This document shows, one piece after another, positions 37,718 through 46,488 of a stretch of 64,000 nt of DNA. A program made the position numbers and the translations under genes. Numbering within the stretch: position 1 is the stretch's first letter; each line of letters begins with the position of its first letter. The DNA is from Peterkaempfera bronchialis (GTDB lineage: Bacteria; Actinomycetota; Actinomycetes; Streptomycetales; Streptomycetaceae). Under the pieces are notes generated by a model. That model did no database searches and had not been told where the DNA came from. It saw only the letters and a list, made by a program, of their open reading frames with translations. Location: positions 1,860,001 to 1,924,000 of the forward strand of contig NZ_CP031264.1 in assembly GCF_003258605.2 (NCBI RefSeq), written 5' to 3'.

Positions 37718-38677
37718 GTGCTCGTACTCGTCGCTCCCGGACAGGGTGCCCAGGCCCCCGGCTTTCTCGCTCCCTGGCTCGAAGTGGACGGTGTAGCCGA
37801 TCGGCTGCACTGGTGGTCCGCCGTTGCCGGGCTGGACCTGGTGCACTACGGCACCGAGGCGTCCGCCGAGGAGATCAAGGACACCGCGGTGGCGCAGCCG
37901 CTGCTGGTCGCCGCCGGGCTCGCCGCCATCCACACGCTGCTTCCGGACGCCGCCCTCGGGCAGGTCGGCGCGGTGGCCGGCCACAGTGTGGGCGAGATCA
38001 CCACCGCCGTGGCGGCGGGCGTGCTGACCGCCGAGTCGGCGATGGCCTTCGTCCGGCAGCGCGGGCTGGCCATGGCCGACGCCGCCGCCGTCACCGAGAC
38101 GGGGATGACCGTGGTCCTCGGCGGCGACGCCGACGAGGTGACGGTCAAGCTCGCCGAGCACGGCCTGACCGCCGCGAACAACAACGGCGGCGGCCAGCTG
38201 GTCGCGGCCGGCACCCTGGAGCAGCTCGCCGCGTTCAAGGCGGACCCGCCCGCCGGGGCGCGGCTGATGCCGCTGAGCGTGGCCGGCGCCTTCCACACCC
38301 ACCACATGGCTCCGGGCGTCGAGGCGCTGGCGAAGCTGGCCCCCGGCATCCCCACCGCCGACCCGGCCACCGCCTATGTCTCCAACCGGGACGGCGAGGT
38401 CGTCAAGACCGGCGCCGAGGTGCTGGCCCGCCTGGTCTCCCAGGTCTCCAACCCGGTCCGCTGGGACCTGTGCATGGAGGCCCTGCGGGAGCTGGGCGCG
38501 ACCTGCGTCATCGAGGTGCCGCCGGCCGGCACCCTCACCAACCTGGTCAAGCGCAACCTCAAGGGCGTCGAGACCCTTGCCCTCAAGACCCCCGCCGACC
38601 TGGAGAAGGCCCGCGAGCTGGTCGCCAAGCACGGCGAGCCGATCCGGCTGCCCGCCACGGAAGGCGTGAACGCATGA
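37718..38677 (+). CDS. fabD: Malonyl-CoA:ACP transacylase FabD
   Basis: 319 residues. The N-terminal APGQGAQAPGF oxyanion motif and the catalytic Ser in GAVAGHSVGEITTA, with the late His in GAFHTHHM, identify the acyltransferase fold. It loads malonate onto AcpP. GTG 37718 follows AGGAGAGG. First gene of the fab operon; its stop overlaps fabH by ATGA. The 91-base gap after fasR includes an AT-richer stretch (37640-37676), the probable promoter and FasR-binding area. Confidence 0.96.
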   Translation: MLVLVAPGQGAQAPGFLAPWLEVDGVADRLHWWSAVAGLDLVHYGTEASAEEIKDTAVAQPLLVAAGLAAIHTLLPDAALGQVGAVAGHSVGEITTAVAAGVLTAESAMAFVRQRGLAMADAAAVTETGMTVVLGGDADEVTVKLAEHGLTAANNNGGGQLVAAGTLEQLAAFKADPPAGARLMPLSVAGAFHTHHMAPGVEALAKLAPGIPTADPATAYVSNRDGEVVKTGAEVLARLVSQVSNPVRWDLCMEALRELGATCVIEVPPAGTLTNLVKRNLKGVETLALKTPADLEKARELVAKHGEPIRLPATEGVNA

Positions 38678-39720
38678 CAGAGAGCAGCGGCGCGACACCG
38701 AGCATCCGGCCCAGCCGGGGCGCGGACTTCTCGCGGATCCACGGCGTGGGCGGCTACCGCCCGGTGCGGGTGATCCCCAACGAGGAGGTCCTCCAGTGGA
38801 TCGACTCCTCGGACGAGTGGATCCGCACCCGCAGCGGCATCACCGAGCGCCGCTGGGCGGGCCCGGAGGAGAGCGTCTCGGAGATGTCGGTGCAGGCGGC
38901 GGGCAAGGCCATCGCCCAGGCCGGCATCGCGCCCGAGCAGGTCGGCGCGGTGGTGGTCTCCACCGTCTCGCACCTCAAGCAGACCCCGGCCATCGCCACC
39001 GAGATCTCGCACCGGCTGGGCTGCGGCACCGCCGCCGCCTTCGACATCTCGGCCGCCTGCGCGGGCTTCGGCTACGGCCTGAGCCTGGCCGACGGCATGA
39101 TCCGCGCCGGCAGCGCCGAGTATGTGCTGGTGATCGGCGTCGAGCGGCTGAGCGACCTGACCGACACCTCGGACCGCTCCACCGCCTTCATCTTCGGCGA
39201 CGGTGCGGGCGCCGTGGTCGTCGGACCGTCCGACCGGCCCGGTATCGGCAAGGTCATCTGGGGCTCGGACGGCTCCCAGGCGGACGTCATCTCGCAGACC
39301 CATGCCTGGGACACCGCCTTCGCCAAGGAGGACGCGGTCAACGGCACCGGCAGCGAGGTGAAGTGGCCGGCGCTGCGGATGGAGGGCCAGACGGTCTTCC
39401 GCTGGGCGGTGTGGGAGATGGCCAAGGTCGCCCAGCAGGCGCTGGACGCGGCCGGGGTCACCGCCGACCAGCTCGGCGCGTTCATCCCCCACCAGGCCAA
39501 CATGCGGATCACGGATGCCATGATCAAGGCGCTGAAGCTGCCGGCGTCCGTGCCCGTCGCGCGCGACATCGCCGAGACCGGCAACACCTCGGCGGCGTCC
39601 ATCCCGCTCGCCATGGAGCGGATGCTCGCCTCCGGCGAGGCGAAGAGCGGCGACCTCGCCCTGGTCATCGGGTTCGGGGCGGGTCTCGTCTACGCTGCCG
39701 CAGTCGTTACCCTCCCGTAA
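38674..39720 (+). CDS. fabH: 3-oxoacyl-ACP synthase III FabH
   Basis: 348 residues of thiolase fold. Catalytic Cys in DISAACAGFGYG, His in FIPHQANMRI and Asn in ETGNTSAAS are all present, the complete KASIII triad. It starts fatty acid synthesis by condensing a short acyl-CoA with malonyl-AcpP; in streptomycetes branched-chain starters are normal. An N-terminal extension of about 18 residues precedes the conserved core. Overlaps fabD by ATGA. Confidence 0.97.
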   Translation: MTESSGATPSIRPSRGADFSRIHGVGGYRPVRVIPNEEVLQWIDSSDEWIRTRSGITERRWAGPEESVSEMSVQAAGKAIAQAGIAPEQVGAVVVSTVSHLKQTPAIATEISHRLGCGTAAAFDISAACAGFGYGLSLADGMIRAGSAEYVLVIGVERLSDLTDTSDRSTAFIFGDGAGAVVVGPSDRPGIGKVIWGSDGSQADVISQTHAWDTAFAKEDAVNGTGSEVKWPALRMEGQTVFRWAVWEMAKVAQQALDAAGVTADQLGAFIPHQANMRITDAMIKALKLPASVPVARDIAETGNTSAASIPLAMERMLASGEAKSGDLALVIGFGAGLVYAAAVVTLP

Positions 39721-39826
39721 GTCAAGACCTGTGCCGCCCCGTGCGGGCGCACCCCTTGACCACCGCGTCCCGCACCCGCGGGACACGGAGCACACAGTGG
39801 AATCACCCTTCGATAGGAGCGCCGCA

Positions 39827-40069
39827 ATGGCTACCAAGGACGAGGTCCTGGCAGGTCTCGCCGAGATCGTCAACGAGATCGCCGGCATCCCCACCGAGGA
39901 CGTCGAGCTGGACAAGTCCTTCACCGACGACCTGGACGTCGACTCGCTCTCCATGGTCGAGGTCGTCGTCGCCGCCGAGGAGCGCTTCGACTGCAAGATC
40001 CCGGACGACGAGGTGAAGAACCTCAAGACCGTGGGCGACGCCGTCGAGTACATCCTCGCCAACAGCTGA
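39827..40069 (+). CDS. acpP: Acyl carrier protein AcpP
   Basis: 80 residues, acidic and helical. The phosphopantetheine attachment Ser lies in DLDVDSLSMVEVV (residue 41 region). AGGAGC lies six bases before ATG 39827. It carries acyl chains for FabH, FabF and the reductases of the type II pathway. The gene sits between fabH and fabF, as in other streptomycetes. Confidence 0.97.
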   Translation: MATKDEVLAGLAEIVNEIAGIPTEDVELDKSFTDDLDVDSLSMVEVVVAAEERFDCKIPDDEVKNLKTVGDAVEYILANS

Positions 40070-40206
40070 GACACCGTACGGGACGGCCACCGGCCGTCAC
40101 CACCCAACCTCGGGGCACCTGAGTTCCTGTCAGGCCGACGCGCATGCCGGCGTCCCCTCGGCACCAGCGCCGCCTCGCACGCTGAACACGTGGGAGTAAG
40201 AGACCA

Positions 40207-41475
40207 GTGACTACTGACACCCGCACCACCGTGGTCGTCACGGGTATCGGCGCCTTCACGCCGCTGGGCGGCGATGCCGCGTCGACCTGGGAGGCACTCC
40301 TCGCCGGACGCTCCGGCGTGGCGCTCCTCAAGGACGAGTGGGCCGCCGAGCTGCCCGTGCGGATCGCCGCACGGGCAGCCGTCGACCCCGGTGAGGTCCT
40401 GCCGCGGCCGGTGGCCCGCAAGCTGGACCGGTCGGCGCAGTTCGCGCTGATCGCCGCCAGGGAGGCGTGGGCCGACGCGGGCTTCGCCGCCCCGGCGACC
40501 GACGAGTCCTCCGCCATCGACCCCGACCGCCTGGGCACCGTGGTCGCCTCCGGCATCGGGGGCGTCACCACCCTGCTCGACCAGTACGACGTGCTCAAGG
40601 AGAAGGGCGTCCGCCGCGTCTCCCCGCACACCGTGCCCATGCTGATGCCGAACAGCCCGGCGGCCAACGTCGGCCTGGAGATCGGCGCCCGCGCCGGCGT
40701 GCACACCCCGGTGAGCGCCTGCGCCTCCGGCGCCGAGGCCATCGGCTACGCCATCGAGATGATCCGCACCGGCCGCGCCGACATCGTGGTCGCGGGCGGC
40801 ACCGAGGCGGCCATCCACCCGCTGCCCATCGCGGCCTTCGCCAACATGATGGCGATGTCCAAGAACAACGACGAGCCGCAGCGCGCCTCCCGCCCGTACG
40901 ACAAGGCCCGGGACGGCTTTGTGCTGGGCGAGGGCGCCGGTGTGGTGGTCCTGGAGTCGGCGGAGCACGCCGCGGCCCGTGGCGCCCGCGTCTACTGCGA
41001 GGCGGTCGGCCAGGGCCTCTCGGCCGACAGCCACCACATCGCGCAGCCGGAGCCCTCCGGCCGTGGCGTGGCCGCCGCCGTGTCCAACCTCTTCGACGCC
41101 ACCGGGCTGGACCGCTCCTCCGTGGTCCATGTGAACGCCCATGCCACCTCCACCCCGCAGGGCGACATCGCCGAGGTGAAGGCGCTGCGCAAGGTGCTCG
41201 GCGACGACCTGGACCACATCGCGGTCTCCGCGACCAAGTCGATGACCGGCCACCTGCTGGGCGGCGCCGGCGGCATCGAGACCGTCGCCACCGTGCTGGC
41301 GCTGCACCACCGCCTCGCCCCGCCGACCATCAACGTCGACGACCCGGACGACGAGGTCGACGCCGACATCGTGCGCGGCGAGCCCCGGAAGCTGCCGGAG
41401 GGCCCGATCGCGGCGCTCAACAATTCCTTCGGCTTCGGCGGTCACAATGTGGTTCTGGCCTTCCGCCGGGACTGA
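40207..41475 (+). CDS. fabF: 3-oxoacyl-ACP synthase II FabF
   Basis: 422 residues. The KASII triad is complete: Cys in VSACASGAEA, His in VNAHATSTPQGD and His in SMTGHLLGGAGG. It extends acyl-AcpP with malonyl-AcpP. GTG 40207 follows GGGAG at a long spacing of about 11 bases. Last gene of the fab operon, closed by the hairpin at 41492. Confidence 0.97.
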   Translation: MTTDTRTTVVVTGIGAFTPLGGDAASTWEALLAGRSGVALLKDEWAAELPVRIAARAAVDPGEVLPRPVARKLDRSAQFALIAAREAWADAGFAAPATDESSAIDPDRLGTVVASGIGGVTTLLDQYDVLKEKGVRRVSPHTVPMLMPNSPAANVGLEIGARAGVHTPVSACASGAEAIGYAIEMIRTGRADIVVAGGTEAAIHPLPIAAFANMMAMSKNNDEPQRASRPYDKARDGFVLGEGAGVVVLESAEHAAARGARVYCEAVGQGLSADSHHIAQPEPSGRGVAAAVSNLFDATGLDRSSVVHVNAHATSTPQGDIAEVKALRKVLGDDLDHIAVSATKSMTGHLLGGAGGIETVATVLALHHRLAPPTINVDDPDDEVDADIVRGEPRKLPEGPIAALNNSFGFGGHNVVLAFRRD

Positions 41476-41491
41476 CTCCGACAAGCCGTCA

Positions 41492-41527
41492 GGAAGGCCC
41501 CGCCCGATCTCTCGGGCGGGGCCTTCC
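41492..41527. terminator. fab operon terminator
   Basis: Perfect 16-bp stem (41492-41507 with 41512-41527) around a TCTC loop, 17 bases after the fabF stop. Confidence 0.88.
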
Positions 41528-41556
41528 GCGTCCCCGGGCCACCCGCTCTGACCTGC

Positions 41557-41573
41557 TCGAACAGTGTGTTCGA
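41557..41573. promoter_or_regulatory. TCGAACA/TGTTCGA palindrome upstream of the sortase-substrate gene
   Basis: A perfect dyad with 7-bp arms and a three-base centre between the fab terminator and the gene at 41741. It resembles an actinobacterial LexA box, but GAAC and GTTC are five bases apart rather than four, so it more likely binds another dimeric regulator. Confidence 0.4.
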
Positions 41574-41740
41574 ACCGTCTGAGGGGCCGTTGATTCGGCC
41601 GAAAGGATCATCATCTCACCCGATTGCGACTGTCGACTGGCGCCAGGGCCTCCAGTGACGGACGGTGATCGAGGTGCTTCCGCGATTCCCCTGAGTTGAC
41701 GTCCTGTCACCGATCGTAGAGGCGCTGGAAGGTCATCGTC

Positions 41741-42337
41741 ATGCGTGCACGCACGTTCGTCGCCGGCGCCGCGCTCAGCGCCGCCGCACTCACCCTTGTC
41801 ATCCCTGCCGCCCATGCGGACGCCTGGTCGCCCGGCAAGTCCGGTGGGGCCGCTCTGCAGGGCGGCGGGGGCTGGGGTATCGACGGGGGCAAGGACGAGG
41901 GTCGGGATGAGGGTCGGGACTGGGGCAAGGACGGGGGTCGGGACGAGGGCCGCGACTTCGGCCGGGAGGGTGGCCGGGACGAAGGCCGCGACTTCGGCCG
42001 CGAGGGTGGCCACGAAGAGGGCCGCGAGTGGGGCAAGGGCGGCCGCGAGCACGGCCACCACGGCGAGGGCGGGGAGTGGGTCAAGGACGAAGGCCGCGAG
42101 TTCGACGAGGAGTACAGCGACTTCGACCACGAGCGCAAGCACTGCCACGGCAGGGAGGAGCAGCACGTCATCAAGGAGGAGCGCCGTCACGAGCGTCCGC
42201 ACGGCGGCGTCCACACCGGCGGCGGCGGCATGGCCTCCACGGGCGGCCTGGCCGCCGGTGGCGCCCTGCTGGCGGGCGGCCTGGGCGCCGGCGCGTGGAG
42301 CATGCGCCGCCGCAACAACCTCGGCCGTGCCATCTGA
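41741..42337 (+). CDS. Secreted repetitive charged protein with sorting-signal-like C-terminus
   Basis: 198 residues. A signal peptide ends near AHA-DA (residue 26). Residues 45-110 are low-complexity Gly/Asp/Glu/Arg repeats built on GRDEGRDFGREGG, then a His-rich stretch (EHGHHGEG, KHCHGREEQH). The C-terminus resembles a cell-wall sorting signal: MASTG at 164-168, a hydrophobic run 170-187 (LAAGGALLAGG) and a basic RRR at 189-191. MASTG departs from LPxTG and the LAxTG of chaplins by one residue. The next gene encodes a class F sortase. I infer that this protein is its substrate. GGAAGG precedes ATG 41741. Confidence 0.75.
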   Translation: MRARTFVAGAALSAAALTLVIPAAHADAWSPGKSGGAALQGGGGWGIDGGKDEGRDEGRDWGKDGGRDEGRDFGREGGRDEGRDFGREGGHEEGREWGKGGREHGHHGEGGEWVKDEGREFDEEYSDFDHERKHCHGREEQHVIKEERRHERPHGGVHTGGGGMASTGGLAAGGALLAGGLGAGAWSMRRRNNLGRAI

Positions 42338-42365
42338 CACGACCTCGCACTGCTGACCGACCCGA

Positions 42366-42398
42366 CGTGGCCACCGCCGTTCTGCGGCGGTGGCCACG
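42366..42398. terminator. Strong hairpin between substrate and sortase genes
   Basis: Perfect 14-bp stem (42366-42379 with 42385-42398) around a TTCTG loop, 28 bases past the first gene and 29 before the sortase ATG. It may act as an attenuator that keeps sortase levels below those of the substrate. Confidence 0.75.
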
Positions 42399-42427
42399 CC
42401 GCCGCTCCCAGAAAGGCAGTCCCCAGG

Positions 42428-43144
42428 ATGGGCATCAAGGACAAGGTGCAGGGCGGGCCCGCCACCCGCAGCACGGGCGGCCGCGACGCCGGGGCCGGCC
42501 GGATCCGGCTGGCCGGGGCGGCGGTACTGCTCGGCCTCTTCATGATCCACAGCTCCCTGGACGGCTCCTCCCCACCCGCACCGGCCGCCGCCTCCCCGGC
42601 CTCCTCCGGCCCGGCCCGCGCCAAGGCCGCACCCCCGTCCGCCCCGGCCGGCTCCGCCGCCCCGCAGGGTCCGGCCATGGCCGCCTCCGCGCCGACCCGC
42701 CTGACCATTCCGGCCATCGGGGTCAACGCCCCCTTCACCAAGCTGGCGCTGGACAAGGGGGGCGTGCTGCAACCCCCGCCCAACACCGACAGCAACCTGG
42801 TCGGCTGGTACGGCGCCGGGGCCAGCCCGGGCGAGCGCGGCACCGCCCTGGTACTCGGCCATGTGGACACCAAGCGCGGCCCCGCCGTCTTCTGGGGCCT
42901 GGGCGCGCTCAAGAAGGGCAGCAAGGTCGAGATCACCCGGGCCGACGCGACCACCGCGGTCTTCACCGTCGACTCGGTGGAGGTCTTCCCCAAGAACAAC
43001 TTCCCCGACGAGCGGGTGTACGGGGACACCCCGAGCGCCCAGCTGCGGCTGATCACCTGCGGCGGCACCTACGACCACAAGCGGCGCGACTACACCTCCA
43101 ACGTGGTGGTCTTCGCCCACCTGGACTCCTCCCGTAAGCGCTGA
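42428..43144 (+). CDS. Class F sortase
   Basis: 238 residues. One N-terminal membrane anchor (about residues 26-44) and an Ala/Pro/Ser linker precede the sortase barrel, which begins LTIPAIGVNAPF. The catalytic His is in VLGHVDTKRGPAVF and the Cys in LRLITCGGTYD; the Arg is in the RRDYTSNVVVFAHL end. Class F enzymes are the actinobacterial sortases that cleave a C-terminal sorting motif and link proteins to the envelope. The gene is separated from its likely substrate gene only by a hairpin and closed by the hairpin at 43164. Confidence 0.92.
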   Translation: MGIKDKVQGGPATRSTGGRDAGAGRIRLAGAAVLLGLFMIHSSLDGSSPPAPAAASPASSGPARAKAAPPSAPAGSAAPQGPAMAASAPTRLTIPAIGVNAPFTKLALDKGGVLQPPPNTDSNLVGWYGAGASPGERGTALVLGHVDTKRGPAVFWGLGALKKGSKVEITRADATTAVFTVDSVEVFPKNNFPDERVYGDTPSAQLRLITCGGTYDHKRRDYTSNVVVFAHLDSSRKR

Positions 43145-43163
43145 CCCACTCGCCGCCCACAGG

Positions 43164-43208
43164 GAAACGCGCCGCACCCGGCAACTGCTTCCGGGTGCGG
43201 CGCGTTTC
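43164..43208. terminator. Bidirectional terminator between sortase and DUF3145 genes
   Basis: Perfect 18-bp stem (43164-43181 with 43191-43208) around a 9-base loop, with GAAAC and GTTTC at its base. It can stop both convergent genes. Confidence 0.88.
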
Positions 43209-43237
43209 TGCGGTCGGGGGGCTTGCCGGTCGGAGTG

Positions 43238-43732
43238 TCAGACGACCTGGTGGAGCCAGCGGACGGGAGCGCCCTCACCGGCGTAGCGGAAGGGCTCCAA
43301 CTCGTCGTCCCACGGCTTGCCGAGCAGCCGGGAGATCTCCGCCTCCAGGTCGGTCTCGCCCTTGCGCGCACGGGCCATGGCGGCGCGCAGCCGGTCCTCG
43401 GGGATCAGGATGTCGCCGTGGATGCCGGTGACGGCATGGAAGATGCCGAGATCGGGGGTGCTGCTGTAGCGCTCGCCCTCGGCCGTGGCACAGGGCTCGG
43501 CGGTCACCTCGAAGCGCAGCAGGTGCCAGCCGCGCAGGGCCGAGGCCAGGCGTGACGCGGTACCGGGCTCCCCCTGCCAGGAGAACTCGGCACGCCAGTT
43601 GCCGGGTGCGGCGGGCTGGCGGATCCAGTCAAGGTTGACGCGCACACCGAGCACGCCCGCGACGGCCCACTCGACGTGCGGGCACAGCGCGCGCGGCGCG
43701 GAGTGGACGTACAGAACTCCACGTGTCGTCAC
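43238..43732 (-). CDS. DUF3145 domain-containing protein
   Basis: 164 residues. The start TTRGVLYVHSAPRALCPHVEWA and the end PFRYAGEGAPVRWLHQVV are strongly conserved in actinobacteria. The protein is soluble and of unknown function; its gene is regularly found close to the fab operon, as here. GTG 43732 is fixed by GGAGG five bases upstream. The 43733-44065 stretch upstream has no gene; it includes an AT-richer part (43850-43990) that is probably its promoter. Confidence 0.9.
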   Translation of the reverse strand: MTTRGVLYVHSAPRALCPHVEWAVAGVLGVRVNLDWIRQPAAPGNWRAEFSWQGEPGTASRLASALRGWHLLRFEVTAEPCATAEGERYSSTPDLGIFHAVTGIHGDILIPEDRLRAAMARARKGETDLEAEISRLLGKPWDDELEPFRYAGEGAPVRWLHQVV

Positions 43733-44065
43733 CGGGACCTCCAGGCTGTGGACGAGGGTCGCCTTCCCCAGCGGCCTCGTGCCTCTTGCCCGAGATTCCT
43801 GTCCGGCACCGTCATTCTGCACCAACTGCCACTACTGCACCACTACCCGGCGTGACTTTCGGTAAACGCTATCCGATCACTAAATCCATCAAACCGGACA
43901 GACTGTCACCCCATGTGATCAGATGCCCAGTGAGTTCTACTCACCGTCAACAGCGCCTCCAGCAGCGGCCACTGCCGAAGGAAACGTTATCGCGGGGCAG
44001 GACGTCACGGGTGGCGGACCATCGGACGCGGCCTGAATCCGCCTCCCGGGGGTTGGGTCGGACTG

Positions 44066-44084
44066 GTGTACGACCGTCGTACAC
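44066..44084. promoter_or_regulatory. 19-bp palindrome upstream of the cation efflux gene
   Basis: GTGTACGAC and GTCGTACAC flank a single C, a perfect dyad with 9-bp arms, 87 bases before the start of the CDF gene. Position and symmetry suit a metal-responsive or other dimeric repressor. Confidence 0.55.
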
Positions 44085-44170
44085 ATGGGGCAGGTGCAAG
44101 CGCGTCGCACCTGAGGGGCGGCGGCTGTTCCAGGGTGGCTGCAATGCCGCGGCTGTGCCACGGTGATGCC

Positions 44171-45256
44171 ATGACGGGTCGCCCGCACACGCATGGGCAT
44201 GCTCACCGGCACGAGCCGGGCCGTCGGCTGGGTCATCGGCTGGGTCGTCGGCTGGGCCATCTGCTGGGCCATCTGCTGGGCCATCGCTGGGGGCATGCGC
44301 TCAGACCACACAGCCATGACCCCGCCGCCAGGGTGGACGCCGCGCTCGAAGGGTCGGCGGAGGGACTGCGCACCCTTGCCTTCTCGCTCGGCGTGCTGGG
44401 GCTCACCACCGCCGTGCAGGCCGTGATCGCGGCGCTCTCCGGCTCGGTGGCGCTGCTCGGCGACACCGTGCACAACGCCGCCGACGCGCTCACCGCGCTG
44501 CCCCTGGGTGTGGCGTTCCTGCTGGGCCGGCGGGCGGCCACCCGCCGCTACACCTATGGCTACGGCCGGGCCGAGGACCTCGCGGGCGTGGTGGTGGTGC
44601 TCGCCATCGCGGCCTCCTCGGCGGTCGCCGGGTACGAGGCATTCCGGCGGCTGGTCGAACCCCAGGACGTCACCCATCTGGCGGCGGTGGCGGCCGCCGC
44701 CCTGGCGGGCTTCGCCGGGAATGAGCTGGTCGCCCGGCGGCGGATCACCACCGGTCGACGGATCGGCTCGGCCGCGCTGGTCGCCGACGGGCTGCACGCC
44801 CGCACCGACGGCTTCACCTCGCTGGCGGTACTGCTGGGCGCGGGCGGCGCGGCGCTGGGGTGGCGGGCGGCGGACCCGGTGGTGGGCCTGCTGATCACCG
44901 GGGCGATCGTGCTGGTGCTGCGTGACGCGGCACGCGAGGTCTGGCGGCGGCTGATGGACGCGGTGGACCCGGCGGCGGTGACGGCGGCCGAGGAGGCCCT
45001 GGGCGCGGTGCCGGGGGTGCGCGGTGTCGGCGCCGTACGGATGCGCTGGCTGGGGCACACACTGCACGCCGAGGCGGCGATCGTGGTGGACCCGCAGCTC
45101 ACGGTGGTCGAGGCGCACCGGCTGGCGGTCGAGGCGGAGCATGCGCTGATGCACACCGTCCGCCGGCTGGTCTCGGCCACCGTCCATGTCGACCATCCGC
45201 CGGTGGGCGGCGCGGAGCCCGACCCGCACGCGGCCCTGGCGCACCACCTGGTCTGA
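44171..45256 (+). CDS. Cation diffusion facilitator (CDF) metal efflux protein with His-rich N-terminal repeats
   Basis: 361 residues. The first 50 are His-rich: THGHAHRH, then six tetrapeptides RLGH/RLGR/RLGH/LLGH/LLGH/RWGH coded by 12-bp DNA repeats (44225-44296), then HSHD. Six membrane segments follow. The metal-site motif in segment two is LLGDTVHNAADALT (D-x(3)-H-N-x-x-D type) and in segment five ADGLHARTDGFTS. The C-terminal cytoplasmic domain ends with VHVDHPP. It should export Zn(II), Co(II) or similar by proton exchange. ATG 44171 opens the His-rich region. Confidence 0.9.
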   Translation: MTGRPHTHGHAHRHEPGRRLGHRLGRRLGHLLGHLLGHRWGHALRPHSHDPAARVDAALEGSAEGLRTLAFSLGVLGLTTAVQAVIAALSGSVALLGDTVHNAADALTALPLGVAFLLGRRAATRRYTYGYGRAEDLAGVVVVLAIAASSAVAGYEAFRRLVEPQDVTHLAAVAAAALAGFAGNELVARRRITTGRRIGSAALVADGLHARTDGFTSLAVLLGAGGAALGWRAADPVVGLLITGAIVLVLRDAAREVWRRLMDAVDPAAVTAAEEALGAVPGVRGVGAVRMRWLGHTLHAEAAIVVDPQLTVVEAHRLAVEAEHALMHTVRRLVSATVHVDHPPVGGAEPDPHAALAHHLV

Positions 45257-45360
45257 CCCCGGCCCACCCTCCGCGCCCGCCCTGCCATCGTCGCGCAGAA
45301 CGGACGTGAGGCGGATCGCGGGAGCGGGCCTCCGGGCCTCCGGGCCTCCGGGCAGGCGGG

Positions 45361-46386
45361 CTACGGGGTCAGGCGGACGACCATCTTGCCGGTGTTGGCG
45401 CCGCGCAGCATGCCCAGGAAGGCGTCCACCGCGTTCTCGATGCCGTCCACCACCGTCTCGTCGTAGCGGATCCGGCCCTCGCGCAGCCAGCCCCCCACCT
45501 CGGCGGTGAACTGCGGCTGGAGCGCCGCGTGGTCGCGTACCAGCATGCCCTGGAGCCGCAGCCGCCTGCCGATGGCGAGCGCCAGATTGCGCGGCCCTGC
45601 GGGGGCCTCGGTGTCGTTGTACTGGGCGATGGCGCCGCAGAGCGTGACGCGGCCGTGCACCCTGAGAGCGCCGATGGCGGCCTCCAGGTGCTCCCCGCCG
45701 ACGTTGTCGAAGTAGACGTCGATGCCCTCGGGGGCGGCCTTGGCGAGCTGCTCGGCGACCGGCCCGTCCTTGTAGTTGAAGGCGGCGTCGAAGCCGTACT
45801 CGTCCACCAGCCTGGCCACCTTCTCGGGCGAACCGGCGCTGCCGACGACCCGGGAGGCGCCCCTGAGCCTGGCGATCTGGCCGACCAGGCTGCCGACCGC
45901 ACCGGCCGCGCCGGAGACGAAGACCGCCTCGCCCTCCTTGAAGGAGCCCACCTCCAGCAGTCCGGCGTAGGCGGTCAGGCCCGGCATGCCGAGCACCCCG
46001 AGGAAGGCGGAGAGCGGCGCCGCCTCGGGGTCCACCGTGACCGCGTGGTCGGCGTCGACCACGGCGTACTCGCGCCAGCCGAGCCCGTGCAGCACGGTGT
46101 CCCCGGTCATGAACCCGGCCGCCTCCGAGGCCACCACCCGGCCGACCGCTCCGCCGTCCATGGGCTCCCCCAGCCGGAAGGGCGGGACATAGGACGGGAC
46201 GTCGTTCATCCGGCCGCGCATATACGGGTCGACCGAGAGGTACTCGTTGCGCACCAGGATCTGCCCCGGGCCGGGCTGCGGCACGGGTGTCTCGCGTAGG
46301 GCGAAGTCCTCGGGGGTCGGCCAGCCCCGGGGGCGGGCCACCAGGTGCCATGCGCGGCCGGTGGTCCGGAGTGCCTGCTCTGCCAT
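45361..46386 (-). CDS. NADP-dependent MDR-family oxidoreductase (enone reductase type)
   Basis: 341 residues. The catalytic domain starts with YLSVDPYMRGRMND, and the nucleotide-binding part holds VSGAAGAVGSLVGQIARLRGASRVVGSAGS and FDNVGGEHLEAAI, the signature of the leukotriene B4 dehydrogenase/2-alkenal reductase group that lacks zinc. It should reduce activated double bonds. ATG 46386 is the start; a longer frame upstream is not protein-like. The C-terminus is close to short CCTCCGGG direct repeats (45330-45354). Confidence 0.93.
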   Translation of the reverse strand: MAEQALRTTGRAWHLVARPRGWPTPEDFALRETPVPQPGPGQILVRNEYLSVDPYMRGRMNDVPSYVPPFRLGEPMDGGAVGRVVASEAAGFMTGDTVLHGLGWREYAVVDADHAVTVDPEAAPLSAFLGVLGMPGLTAYAGLLEVGSFKEGEAVFVSGAAGAVGSLVGQIARLRGASRVVGSAGSPEKVARLVDEYGFDAAFNYKDGPVAEQLAKAAPEGIDVYFDNVGGEHLEAAIGALRVHGRVTLCGAIAQYNDTEAPAGPRNLALAIGRRLRLQGMLVRDHAALQPQFTAEVGGWLREGRIRYDETVVDGIENAVDAFLGMLRGANTGKMVVRLTP

Positions 46387-46488
46387 GTCGCGACATCCCT
46401 TCGAAAAGATCAAGGTACTGCCGGATGCCGGACGGCGCCCGGGCCTGAGGCCTGGGCGCCGCTCCGCCGGTACTGCGCGACCGCCCGC

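Noticed and set aside
41557-41573. LexA (SOS) box
   Set aside because: GAAC and GTTC are five bases apart, whereas the Gram-positive box needs four. The neighbouring genes are not DNA-repair genes.
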